Shown piece after piece: positions 17,501-25,402 of a stretch of 64,000 bases of DNA. The stretch covers positions 248,001 through 312,000 of the forward strand of contig DAINDF010000003.1 in assembly GCA_036732005.1 (NCBI GenBank), in the 5' to 3' direction. The DNA is from UBA1926 sp036732005 (GTDB lineage Bacteria > Planctomycetota > Phycisphaerae > Phycisphaerales > UBA1924). Each line of letters begins with the position of its first letter. The first letter of the stretch is position 1. Position numbers and translations under genes: made by a program. Below the pieces are notes generated by a model. The model saw only the letters and a list, made by a program, of their open reading frames with translations. It made no database searches and was not told the DNA's origin.

Positions 17501-19220
17501 GCTCCGCGCGATCGAGGAGGCCCGCCCGCTGCAGGACCCCGGCAAGCTCCGGGCCGAGAAGCTGTTCGGCGAGGTGATGATGCGGCGGAACCTGCCGCGT
17601 CAGGCGGCCGAGTCGTTCCAGAAGATCGTGGACGCGGGCGCGGACGATCCCGGGCAGCCCTACCGCAAGCTGCTGATCGAGATGTTCCTGCGGATCAACA
17701 AGTACGACAAGGCGTCGGCGCAGTTGGACGCGCTCGGCGCGGATCAGCAGGACGACCTGACGGTGCTGATGCAGCGGACGGACATCGCGATGGCCAGGGA
17801 CCGGATGGACGAGGCGATGAAGCTGGTGGACCGGGCGATCCAGGTCCACCCGACCCAGCCTCTGCCGTTCATCAAGCGGGCCCAGCTGCTGCTGCCGGAC
17901 GAGAACCTGTGGCGCGACGCCCAGCGGAATCTCGAGGAAGCGCTGCGGCTTGCGCCCAACGACTTCCAGGCGCACAAGCTGATGGCGACGATCCACTTCC
18001 GGCTCGCGCGGGAGGACGAGGCGATCAACTCGCTCCGGGCCTCGCTGGCGGCCAACCCGAACCAGGACGCGGTCTTCGTGGGCACGCTGATCGAGTTGCT
18101 GGAGCGGGGGCGTGACGGGGAAGCGCTGGACCTGGCCAACGAGGTGATCGACAAGCGTCCGTCGGACGCGACGCTGATGCTGGTCGCGGGGCGGGTGTTC
18201 ACGCAGCGCGAGAGCTGGGCCCGCGCGACGGTGCTGTTCGACCGGGCGTGGCGTCTGACGAAGGACCAGCGGATCGGGATGGCCTACATCTCGACGCTGC
18301 TCTCGGTGAGCCCGCCGAAGACCGCCGACGCGGGCGCCGTGCTGGGCGAGCTCGAGCGGCTGGGCGCGAAGCTGGACGAGGACGCGATGATCCTGGGGAT
18401 CCGGGCGCTGGTCGAGCAGAAGGGCGGCAAGACGGCCCGGGCCGAGGGCTTCCTGACGCGGGCGTACGAGATCGCGCTGGGGAACCCGGGGATGGTGGTG
18501 GCGTGGTTCCGCGATGTTCGCCGGGTGTTCGACGGGGCGGACGCGGGGCCGGCGATCCGGTATGTCTCGACGCTGCGGGAGACCATGCCCGCGGGCACGG
18601 ACCAGCGGGACTGGCTGACCTACGGGATCGCGCTGCTGCGGACGCAGGACAGCATCGAGATCGAGGAGGCCGAGAGCGACCTCAACCAGCTCAAGGCCGA
18701 GGCGGGCAACGAGATCATCCGGCGGCTGTCGCACCGGCTGCTGGGCTCGGGGCGGTACAACCGCAAGGAATACGACGCGGCCTCGGAGGCGTGGCGCGCC
18801 GGGATCGCGGCCTACCCGGACGACTGGGAGATGCACAACAACCTGGCGTACTGCATCGGGATCGACCTGGGCAAGCCGGCGGACGCGGTGCCGCTGGCGC
18901 GGCAGGCGACGGTGCTGGCCGACGCCCGGGCGGATGTGTGGGACACGCTGGGGCACCTGCTGCTTCGGACGGGCGAACTCGACGAAGCGGAGACCTCGCT
19001 GCTTGCGGCGTGGGAGCGGATCCGGACCGAGCGGGAGCGGGTGAATGTGCTGCTGAACCAGGCTCGGCTGGCGCTGGCGAGGAAGAAGACCGACGAGGCG
19101 GTGCGTCTGTGGACGCAGGCGGACACCGCGGTGTACACGCTCCCTGATATCAGGGATGCCGTTCAGGATGATCTCAACGAGGTGAAGGCCCAGATCGACT
19201 CAGCCCGCGGGCGGGACTGA
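14550..19220 (+). CDS. giant membrane-anchored TPR protein of the exosortase/EPS locus
   Basis: The 1556-residue protein has an N-terminal transmembrane helix (FVAGLVGAAVVVLGLGLWLFW, about 8-28) and then almost continuous helical repeats to the C terminus. Recognisable TPR units include LGKTGLAKQRFDKLRELDPSN, ALLSYRRALEISVDDP and AQRNLEEALRLAPNDFQAH. GAAGAAAGG precedes ATG 14550; GTG 14520 is an alternative. Large TPR proteins are common in exosortase-linked EPS loci, where they probably scaffold envelope polysaccharide assembly, as PelB or BcsC do in other systems. It lacks an outer-membrane barrel domain that I can see. Its position between EpsI and the Wzc-like gene supports an assembly role. 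Exact partners are unknown. Confidence 0.85.
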   Translation: MAGRVNIKFVAGLVGAAVVVLGLGLWLFWSMVNKTGETHATAAREFEARGDWRSAEESWGRAVGHERTNLEWLRAWRDAIGQITPATQTEYENFYAQQVQIFKQIAVTARGDVGIASDYLETRAVTFRRMGFANRALIEGFQTEANLFLAYFPQGGATQDAHNRIRGYRGIAWAALAGPGSVLTEAEINAAKEDLRAALSSEPGRGEAVRSLLALLDTERTRAENAGAVTRVAEIEAEKQEAVAGLLAADPESIWGRVSRLELGVQSFRDLPEAARAARRAELAAELDGLFGWLDGRLEGMDTRVLERVALLESVLTPERKTERSQALYEKALAAFDGRTELLLQLGALKMDAGDYAGAKAAVERAEAQPWLPVTTEGMLRVRYKSQAPMMLAEFAVRHIDDVETSEEIDALLAEARSARERFAQLVGVENSGLHMIDGQIAMAEGELAVTRGDNRAAGDSFTEALAHFAKFNELTEYSSRDGLWREGRVAARLGKTGLAKQRFDKLRELDPSNPSVYLAMAEVEESLGTQSSLREAFRLAQRASELSPGSPAIAERLERLRLLTFQQKADDPVQAVIFESERLLTGVDSKAPDAIGAERVIREALAQHPGDTGLIRQMVRVLMNSDRLEDAKSFIKQMQSAYPDNETVANLSRRLDADSMAEVMILGIDESNLPEIAKLLRKIEVYRRYDENARAEELLAEAVRMAPDDPDVVEQSFLQALSKGEMDEAQRITDRAKSLNADKLDGITYEARLLAARNNHQGAIELLREAVSRRSTEAPLWRLYASEQMQAGRINDALLSYRRALEISVDDPMTIRAYVASLATTGRQTEALQEARRLREFGERDPAFTDLYLRLEATAGGDEGRRIAIDRRRQLLGERPFDTDNKLELANLYIEARQWPEAKKLIDELGAAGDDSLRRVEVLARWFADQGRVRTEEGFRDGIELARGAFINYIVSRDPSKVGVDAYIAMARFMLDRGRDDVALRAIEEARPLQDPGKLRAEKLFGEVMMRRNLPRQAAESFQKIVDAGADDPGQPYRKLLIEMFLRINKYDKASAQLDALGADQQDDLTVLMQRTDIAMARDRMDEAMKLVDRAIQVHPTQPLPFIKRAQLLLPDENLWRDAQRNLEEALRLAPNDFQAHKLMATIHFRLAREDEAINSLRASLAANPNQDAVFVGTLIELLERGRDGEALDLANEVIDKRPSDATLMLVAGRVFTQRESWARATVLFDRAWRLTKDQRIGMAYISTLLSVSPPKTADAGAVLGELERLGAKLDEDAMILGIRALVEQKGGKTARAEGFLTRAYEIALGNPGMVVAWFRDVRRVFDGADAGPAIRYVSTLRETMPAGTDQRDWLTYGIALLRTQDSIEIEEAESDLNQLKAEAGNEIIRRLSHRLLGSGRYNRKEYDAASEAWRAGIAAYPDDWEMHNNLAYCIGIDLGKPADAVPLARQATVLADARADVWDTLGHLLLRTGELDEAETSLLAAWERIRTERERVNVLLNQARLALARKKTDEAVRLWTQADTAVYTLPDIRDAVQDDLNEVKAQIDSARGRD

Positions 19221-19371
19221 CCGAAAACCATCGAAGTATCGGCCCGCCCGGTGTTACGGCCGGCGGGGCCCGCCGCTTGGGAGCGCGGGTCCTGCGCCGG
19301 CGGACCCGGGAGCCCGCCCGCGGAGACGACGACCCGACCGGACCGGATTCAGCCAGACGGAGTGACCCCCG

Positions 19372-21618
19372 ATGAGCAGCGTCGCGCCCCCCAGACCATC
19401 CTCTCCGGTCCCACCAAGGCCGCCCGCTCCGTCGTCGGCGGGGCCCGGCCCCGGCGCGGCGATCGACCCGATCAAGCTGATCAAGAAGTGGAAGTATGTG
19501 CTCGTGGCGTCGGGTGTCGTGGGCCTGGTGCTGGGCGTGGTGGGGAACTATGTCTGGGCGTTCACCTACCCGATCTTCGAGGCGAGCGTGATCTACGAGG
19601 CGAGGCCGCCGACCGAGATCGACCTGCTCGACCCGAGCGTCATTGACGAAGAGACGATGGACCGTTTCATGGCGACGCAGGCGGAGCGGATGCTCTCGGC
19701 GACGATCCTGGAACGGGTGACGCAGGACCCCCGGCTGCTGCAGGAAGCGCCGAAGTGGTCGAAGGAGTTCGTGCAGCCCGACGGGAGTTTCGACTACCAG
19801 GAGGCGATGAAGGAGCTTGCGGACCGGGCGAGCGCGAGCGCGATCAAGGGCACGACCTACATTCGTCTGAAGACGAACTGGAAGGACCCCAACGATGTGA
19901 CGGCGCTGGCCCGGCTCCTGAGCGAGGCGTACCTGAACCTCGCCCGCCAGGACGAGGGGTCTTCGAACAACATCAAGCGGGACGCGATCCAGCGCTCGAT
20001 CAACGACATCACCAAGGAAGTCGACAACCTCCAGCAGAGGCGGTCCCGCCTGATCCGAGATCAGGAGGTGACGGGCATCGTCGAGCAGGCGACGACCACC
20101 CGCGAGAAGCTGAGCCTGATCGCCCGCGAGCGGAACAACAACACGCTCGAGATGCGGGCGATGGAGGTCCAGCTCCAGCAGATGAACGACATGATCCGCT
20201 CGGAGTCGGGCGTGCGCTACTCGGACACGCAGCACGCGATGGCGGAGAGCCAGCCCATCATGCAGCAGCTGCGCGGGCAGAAGGAACTGCTGGAGACGCG
20301 GCTCAAGGAGCTGCGGCGGTCCGGGTTCCTTCCCTCGCACCGCGAGTACAAGAATGTGGAGATCCAGATCGCGTCGATCGAGCAGCAGCTCTCGATCACC
20401 AAGGAGCGGGAGCTCTCCCGCCTGTTCGACGCGGAGAAGGACACGCTCGAGAGCCAGCTCCGCCAGGCCCAGGCCAAGGAGGCCGATCTCCAGGCCCGCG
20501 AGGCCGAGCTCGAGGTGCAGCTCCAGGACCTGACCAAGACGATCCAGGAGATCCGGGATATCTCTGATCAGATCGGGCAGATGAACCAAACGCTGGGCGA
20601 GCGCCGTCGGGCGCTCGAGGACATCCAGACGACCTCGCAGATGGAGGGTCGGATCGTCGTGGCGGAGAACGCCCGAGTGCCCGACCGCCGCTCGGCGCCC
20701 AAACTTATGCTGATGGCCGCCGCCGGCGTCTTCCTGATCGGCGGGCTCGTGAGCGGGGTGATCCTCGCGGTCGAGTTCCTCGACCAGCGGGTGAAGGGCG
20801 CGAGCGATCTGGCGGCGATGTCGCGGACCCGCGTGCTCGGGGCCGTCCCGCTGTCCGAGGAGGACCCGACCGCCGCGTCGGCGAAATTCGAGACGGTCTT
20901 CCGGGACGCGGACCGGAGCGTGATCGCCGAGAGCATCCGGCAGATCCGGACGGGGCTGCTCAAGCACCTCGACGAGAAGGGGCACCGGACATGCCTGGTC
21001 GTCGCGGGCATGCCGGGCTCGGGCAGCACCTCGATGATGATCAACCTGGGCATGGCCTGCGCGAGCGCGGACCGACGCGTGCTGCTGATCGACGCGAACT
21101 TCAGGCGGCCCGCCCTGCACCGCCTGCTCGGGATCAAGGAGCAGCCTGGTCTCGGCGAGGTGCTCAAGGGGGCCGTCCCGCTGCGCGAGGCGGTCCAGCG
21201 CGTGGGCGACGGTGTGGATGTCCTCGCCGCCGGCGCCCCGGAGCACCGCGTGTTCGAGCGGCTCGGCACGCAGCCCATGGGCGAGCTGCTCACGCTGGCG
21301 CGGGCGGACTACGACCTGATCTTCCTGGACACGGCGCCCGCCGTGGTCTCGGGCGACGCCAAGGCCCTCGCCCAGCGCTGCGACGCGAGCATCCTCGTGA
21401 CCCGCGCCCTCGCGGAGAAACGCGGCATGGTCGCCCGCATCAAGAACGAGCTCAACGACTCCCCGGCCGAACTCGTGGGCGTGATCGTCAACGCCGTCCG
21501 CTCCGCGGCCGGCGGGTACCTGAAGCGCAACATCCGGACGAGCGCGGCGTACCACGCCGGCGAGGCCGGGACCGGCGGGGGCAAGGACGCCCCGGAAAAG
21601 AGCGGCGGTTCGGCGTGA
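19372..21618 (+). CDS. Wzc/GumC-like chain-length determinant fused to a CpsD-like ATPase with altered P-loop
   Basis: The 748-residue protein has a proline-rich N terminus, a Wzz-type domain between two membrane helices (about 42-65 and 443-465) with a long coiled coil (about 195-430), and a C-terminal CpsD/BY-kinase domain. In that domain the P-loop reads AGMPGSGSTSMM (residues 545-556), so the Walker-A lysine is Ser552. The A' motif reads LLIDANFRRP, with Asn576 for the usual second Asp. Walker B LIFLDTAPAV (Asp653) is intact. The C-terminal tail has no tyrosine cluster. It should set polysaccharide chain length; kinase activity is doubtful. Confidence 0.88.
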   Translation: MSSVAPPRPSSPVPPRPPAPSSAGPGPGAAIDPIKLIKKWKYVLVASGVVGLVLGVVGNYVWAFTYPIFEASVIYEARPPTEIDLLDPSVIDEETMDRFMATQAERMLSATILERVTQDPRLLQEAPKWSKEFVQPDGSFDYQEAMKELADRASASAIKGTTYIRLKTNWKDPNDVTALARLLSEAYLNLARQDEGSSNNIKRDAIQRSINDITKEVDNLQQRRSRLIRDQEVTGIVEQATTTREKLSLIARERNNNTLEMRAMEVQLQQMNDMIRSESGVRYSDTQHAMAESQPIMQQLRGQKELLETRLKELRRSGFLPSHREYKNVEIQIASIEQQLSITKERELSRLFDAEKDTLESQLRQAQAKEADLQAREAELEVQLQDLTKTIQEIRDISDQIGQMNQTLGERRRALEDIQTTSQMEGRIVVAENARVPDRRSAPKLMLMAAAGVFLIGGLVSGVILAVEFLDQRVKGASDLAAMSRTRVLGAVPLSEEDPTAASAKFETVFRDADRSVIAESIRQIRTGLLKHLDEKGHRTCLVVAGMPGSGSTSMMINLGMACASADRRVLLIDANFRRPALHRLLGIKEQPGLGEVLKGAVPLREAVQRVGDGVDVLAAGAPEHRVFERLGTQPMGELLTLARADYDLIFLDTAPAVVSGDAKALAQRCDASILVTRALAEKRGMVARIKNELNDSPAELVGVIVNAVRSAAGGYLKRNIRTSAAYHAGEAGTGGGKDAPEKSGGSA

Positions 21619-22637
21619 GCACGGGGCGCGGTGAGCCCGGGGCGGGGGAGCCGCGGCGCGTCCTCGTGACCGGGGGCGCCGGGTTCATCGGCTCGCATCT
21701 TGTGCGCCATCTGCTGGGGCGAGGGGACGCGGTGACCGTGGTGGACGACCTTTCCACCGGGCGGGCCGGGTCGGTCCCATCCGGCGCCGAGCTCGTGGTC
21801 TCGGGCCTTTCCGACGCGCTGCCCGGCCTTGCCCGCCGGGCCGCGTTCGACGAGGTGTATCACCTCGCCGCCTCGGTCGGGGTCGACCTGGTGATGCGCG
21901 AGCCGGTGCGGGCGATCGAGACCAATGTGGAGCAGACCGCCGCGTTGCTGCGGTTCGTGGCCGAGACCGGGGCGGGCCCGGTGCTGCTCGCGTCCTCGTC
22001 CGAGGTGTACGGCAAGCCGACGCGGCGGGTCTTCAGCGAAGACGACGATGTGGTCTACGGGCCCACCTCGGTCACACGCTGGTCGTACGCGTGCACGAAG
22101 GCGATCGACGAATACCTCGCCCTCGGCCGCCACCGCGCGGGGGAGGCGGTCTGCGTGGTCGCCCGGCTCTTCAACACCGTCGGCCCCGGGCAATCGGGCG
22201 ACTACGGGATGGTGCTCCCCCGATTCGTCGCGGCGGCGCTGCGGAGCGAGCCGATCCGCGTGTTCGGGGACGGCGCCCAGTCGCGTTGTTTCTGCGATGT
22301 GCGGGATGTCGTGCTCGCCCTGCCCCGGATGCTCGCCGAGCCCGCCTGCCACGGGCGGGTCTTCAACCTGGGCTCGGATGAACCGATCACCATCGGCGAA
22401 CTCGCCCGGCGGGTGCGCTCGGTGCTGGGTTCGACCTCCGAGATCGTGTTCGTGCCGTACAGTCAGGCGTACCCGGAGGGATACGAGGATCTTCAGTTCC
22501 GCCGGCCGGACCTGGCGAGAATCAGGGCCGCGATCGGGTTCGAGCCGCGGTTCGGGCTCGAGCGGACGATCCTCGACCTCGCCGCGGCGCTGGCCGGGGC
22601 GGATCCCGTGTCCACCGGAGAGAGGGCCCGGGCGTGA
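21615..22637 (+). CDS. NAD-dependent nucleotide-sugar epimerase/dehydratase (extended SDR)
   Basis: The gene starts at GTG 21615, overlapping the previous stop by four bases, and overlaps the next gene likewise. The 340-residue product has the NAD-binding VLVTGGAGFIGSHL near 16-29, SSSEVYGKP with the catalytic serine, and YACTK as the Tyr-x3-Lys pair. GPTSVTRWSYACTK and VARLFNTVGPGQSGDYGMVL are shared with UDP-glucuronate decarboxylase and UDP-glucose epimerase relatives. It would make a nucleotide sugar for the surrounding polysaccharide. Which sugar cannot be decided from sequence alone. Confidence 0.88.
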   Translation: MSTGRGEPGAGEPRRVLVTGGAGFIGSHLVRHLLGRGDAVTVVDDLSTGRAGSVPSGAELVVSGLSDALPGLARRAAFDEVYHLAASVGVDLVMREPVRAIETNVEQTAALLRFVAETGAGPVLLASSSEVYGKPTRRVFSEDDDVVYGPTSVTRWSYACTKAIDEYLALGRHRAGEAVCVVARLFNTVGPGQSGDYGMVLPRFVAAALRSEPIRVFGDGAQSRCFCDVRDVVLALPRMLAEPACHGRVFNLGSDEPITIGELARRVRSVLGSTSEIVFVPYSQAYPEGYEDLQFRRPDLARIRAAIGFEPRFGLERTILDLAAALAGADPVSTGERARA

Positions 22638-24079
22638 TCCCGTTCTTCCCAGACAGCCTCGACCGCGTCGCGCCGCCCCCGGTCTCGCCCGAACTGGTCG
22701 ACCAGATCAAGCGGCTCGGGGATTCGCTCACCCGCCTCTCCGAGCAGCAAGCCCACATCGCCGACCTCGCCGGGATCGTCGAGGAACCCATCAAGGAGAC
22801 CTGGCTGCAGGTCTTCAACGGGTATGTCGGCGTGCTCGTCGTCGCATTCCTCGTTTCGCTCTGCGCGACGCCGATCATGCGGCGGCTCGCGCTCGCCAAC
22901 GGGGTCATCGATCACCCGTCGGACCCGCGGAAGGTCCACCGCGTCCCGATCGCCTATCTCGGCGGCGTCGCGGTCTACCTGGGCATCATGGCGGGCATCT
23001 TCTTCTCCTACCTGGGCGTCAACGAGCCCTTCCTCGTCGAGTACCACACCCTCCCGGAGACGCCCTTCGGCGTGATGGACCCCCGATTCGTCCCCCCCTG
23101 GATTCTCCTCGGGCTCACCGTCATCATGGTGATCGGGCTCATCGACGATGTCACCGGCGTCAGCCCGCGCGTCAAGGTCGGGGGCCAGTTGCTCGCCGCC
23201 GCCGCGCTCGCCTACGGGGACATCGGCGTGAAGGTCGCCCAGGGCCTGCTCGCCCCGACGCTCGGCAAACTGCTGCACAACCCGGACCTCGCGTACGCCA
23301 TCCCCCTGGGCTTCGAGGCCCCGCTCGTGGGCTCCGTGCTCGAGATCGACATCATCTACTGGACCGGCACCGCGGTCATCGCGGTCTTCGTCCTCGGCGC
23401 CTGCAACGCCGCGAACCTCATCGACGGGCTCGACGGGCTGCTCTCGGGCGTGACGGGCATCGCGACGATCGGGCTGCTCGCCATCGCGCTCATGATGGTC
23501 TTCCGCGACCCCGGGCCGAGGGACGCGCAGCGCATCGTCCTCTGCATGGCCCTGCTCGGCGCGTGCCTGGGGTTCCTTCCCCACAACTTCAACCCGGCGA
23601 CCATCTTCCTGGGCGATTGCGGGTCGCTGCTGCTCGGGTTCGCCACGATCGTGATCGTGCTCAGCCTGGGCGACACGGGGCGGACCGACCTCGTCATCGC
23701 CGGGCTGATCGTCTACGCCATCCCGATCCTCGACACCTTCCTCGCCATCATCCGGCGGAAGATGGCGGGCAAGAGCATGTCCGACGCCGACTCCGACCAC
23801 CTCCACCACATGCTCAAGCGGGCCTTCGGGGTCAAGGGGGCGGTCTTCTGCCTCTACGGCATCGGGTCCGGGTTCGCCCTGCTCGGGGTGCTGCTCGCGG
23901 CCTCCGGGGCGCGGTTCGTCTACTCCCTCGCCCTGCTCTTCGCCGCCTTCATCGTCGTCTACTCGATGAAGATCGCGAGGCGAAAGCAACTCGAGGCCCA
24001 GTCGCTCGCCCAGATCGTGCCGCCCGCCGCGTCGCCCGCCGCGACCGGGGCCCGAGAGCCGGAATCGGCCGCGGTCTGA
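22634..24079 (+). CDS. MraY/WecA-family undecaprenyl-phosphate sugar-1-phosphate transferase
   Basis: The 481-residue polytopic protein carries the family motifs KVHRVPIAYLGG, GLIDDVTGVSP, NAANLIDGLDGLLSG, IFLGDCGSLLLGF and HLHHML. These bind Mg, the lipid phosphate and the UDP-sugar. It would start polysaccharide synthesis by moving a sugar-1-phosphate onto undecaprenyl phosphate. The first 60 residues (SPELVDQIKRLGDSLTRLSE and on) are a non-membrane extension before the first helix, and a loop of about 40 residues follows the third helix. GTG 22634 overlaps the epimerase stop. It is the last gene of the EPS operon. Confidence 0.9.
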   Translation: MIPFFPDSLDRVAPPPVSPELVDQIKRLGDSLTRLSEQQAHIADLAGIVEEPIKETWLQVFNGYVGVLVVAFLVSLCATPIMRRLALANGVIDHPSDPRKVHRVPIAYLGGVAVYLGIMAGIFFSYLGVNEPFLVEYHTLPETPFGVMDPRFVPPWILLGLTVIMVIGLIDDVTGVSPRVKVGGQLLAAAALAYGDIGVKVAQGLLAPTLGKLLHNPDLAYAIPLGFEAPLVGSVLEIDIIYWTGTAVIAVFVLGACNAANLIDGLDGLLSGVTGIATIGLLAIALMMVFRDPGPRDAQRIVLCMALLGACLGFLPHNFNPATIFLGDCGSLLLGFATIVIVLSLGDTGRTDLVIAGLIVYAIPILDTFLAIIRRKMAGKSMSDADSDHLHHMLKRAFGVKGAVFCLYGIGSGFALLGVLLAASGARFVYSLALLFAAFIVVYSMKIARRKQLEAQSLAQIVPPAASPAATGAREPESAAV

Positions 24080-24155
24080 GACTCCGGGCGAGATTTCTTC
24101 CAGAACGCGCGAAGGCCCCGGCCCCCGGGGGGCTCCAACTCCGCGGAGAACCCCC

Positions 24156-24854
24156 ATGACGGACGACACACGCCCGCGCCGGGCGGCGGAACTCATCGAG
24201 AAGCGCCTGCACGACGCCCTCGCACCGGGCGAAGCGGCCGAACTCGATCGGCTCGCCGAGGCCGACCCGTCGGTTCGTGCCGATCTGCACGCAAGCCTGG
24301 AGGAGGAACGCGCCATGCAATGCCTGTTTCTGGAATCGCCGACCGCCCCGTTCGACTTCGACCGCGCCCGAGCCGCCGTCCGCCGGAAGCTCGCCACCGA
24401 GCGGCGCGTCCTGCTCTCGCTGGCCGGGTCGGTGTTGGTCACCGCTCTGATTGTGCTGGCTGTCATGTGGCCCACGCCCGATTGGCGCCTGATCTCGTGG
24501 TGCACCGGGCTCCCGCTCTCTCCCGTCCTGATCTGGTCGCTCTGGCGTTGGCGCGAGGCCGCGGCGTTCGCCCGCGCCCTCCGCGAGGGGCCCGACGCGA
24601 TTGCGACCTCGTACCGGTCCCATCTTCGCAGGGCACGCCTGGAATTCACGATCTCCGGCGCCGCCTGCGCGCTGGTCTGCCTCGGGATGGCGGTCTGGCT
24701 GATCGACATGCTCGCGGCGGGAAACTGGGTCCTGGCGGCCGTCGCCCTGTGTTTCGTTGCGTTCTTCCTCGACACCGGCCTGCGCCACCTCTGGACCCGC
24801 CCGGCCCGCGAACGCCACGAGCGCGTCATCACCGGCGAAGACAACCCCGCCTGA
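24156..24854 (+). CDS. multi-pass membrane protein, possible anti-sigma factor
   Basis: The 232-residue product has a soluble N-terminal 85 residues (RRAAELIEKRLHDALAPGEA, AELDRLAEADPSVRADL) that look like the helical N-terminal part of planctomycete anti-sigma factors, and then four hydrophobic helices. GGAG precedes ATG 24156. An ECF sigma gene follows 19 bases downstream, so it is probably the membrane regulator of that factor. The order (regulator before sigma) is the reverse of the 3683/4291 pair. No zinc-binding motif is visible, so the assignment rests on context and general likeness. Confidence 0.6.
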   Translation: MTDDTRPRRAAELIEKRLHDALAPGEAAELDRLAEADPSVRADLHASLEEERAMQCLFLESPTAPFDFDRARAAVRRKLATERRVLLSLAGSVLVTALIVLAVMWPTPDWRLISWCTGLPLSPVLIWSLWRWREAAAFARALREGPDAIATSYRSHLRRARLEFTISGAACALVCLGMAVWLIDMLAAGNWVLAAVALCFVAFFLDTGLRHLWTRPARERHERVITGEDNPA

Positions 24855-24873
24855 TCCCCGGTAGGACACCCGC

Positions 24874-25356
24874 ATGCCCCCGCTCGACCTCTCCGCCCTC
24901 TTCGATGCCGAGCAAGAGCGATTGCTCGCGCTGGCGGCGCGGCTGACGGGCGACCACGCCGCCGCGGAGGACGCGCTCCAGGAGACATTCCTGCTCGCGC
25001 ACCGGCACGAGGGGTCGTTCCGCGGAGAGGCCCGACCCGAGACCTGGCTCTACCGCATCGCCATCCGCGCCGCCACCCGCCGCCGGCGACGCGATCGCGC
25101 GGCCCGGACACGGGATCAACTCCACGCCGCGCCCCCGGGTGAGGCGCGGCCCCACGCCGAGATCGACGCGCTCCGGCAGGCGATGTCACGCCTGCCCGCT
25201 GAGGCTCGCCTGCTGCTCACCTTGCTCTCGCTCCGGGGGCTGCCCGCGAGGGTCGTCGCCGAGGTTCTGGGCATCCCCGAAGGCACCGTCTACTCCCGCG
25301 CCCACGCCGCGCGCCGCGCCCTGCGATCGCTCATGCAGACCCGACCCGGGCCCTGA
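24874..25356 (+). CDS. ECF-type RNA polymerase sigma factor
   Basis: The 160-residue product is a compact ECF sigma factor. Region 2 is at about 8-70 (ALAARLTGDHAAAEDALQET, ETWLYRIAIRAATRRRRR), and region 4 at about 100-155 (LPAEARLLLTLLSLRGLPAR, VLGIPEGTVYSRAHAARRAL). It follows the membrane protein at 24156 with a 19-base gap and is probably controlled by it. The very basic linker RRRRRDRAARTR after region 2 is typical. Its regulon is unknown. Confidence 0.88.
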   Translation: MPPLDLSALFDAEQERLLALAARLTGDHAAAEDALQETFLLAHRHEGSFRGEARPETWLYRIAIRAATRRRRRDRAARTRDQLHAAPPGEARPHAEIDALRQAMSRLPAEARLLLTLLSLRGLPARVVAEVLGIPEGTVYSRAHAARRALRSLMQTRPGP

Positions 25357-25390
25357 CGATCGAGCCCCCCGGCCCCCGATCCCGCCCCCG

Positions 25391-25396
25391 TATACT
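25391..25396 (+). promoter_or_regulatory. -10 element directly before parA start
   Basis: TATACT, one base off the TATAAT consensus, is followed by six bases (CGCCCC) and ATG 25403. There is no Shine-Dalgarno sequence, so transcription would begin at or next to the ATG. This is the clearest of the leaderless candidates in the window. Confidence 0.55.
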
Positions 25397-25402
25397 CGCC
25401 CC

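Noticed and set aside
13314..18956. A 1880-codon open frame on the minus strand
   Set aside because: It is antisense to the exosortase, EpsI and TPR genes. Its translation is Arg/His/Pro/Gln-rich with no domain, as expected from the antisense of high-GC coding DNA.
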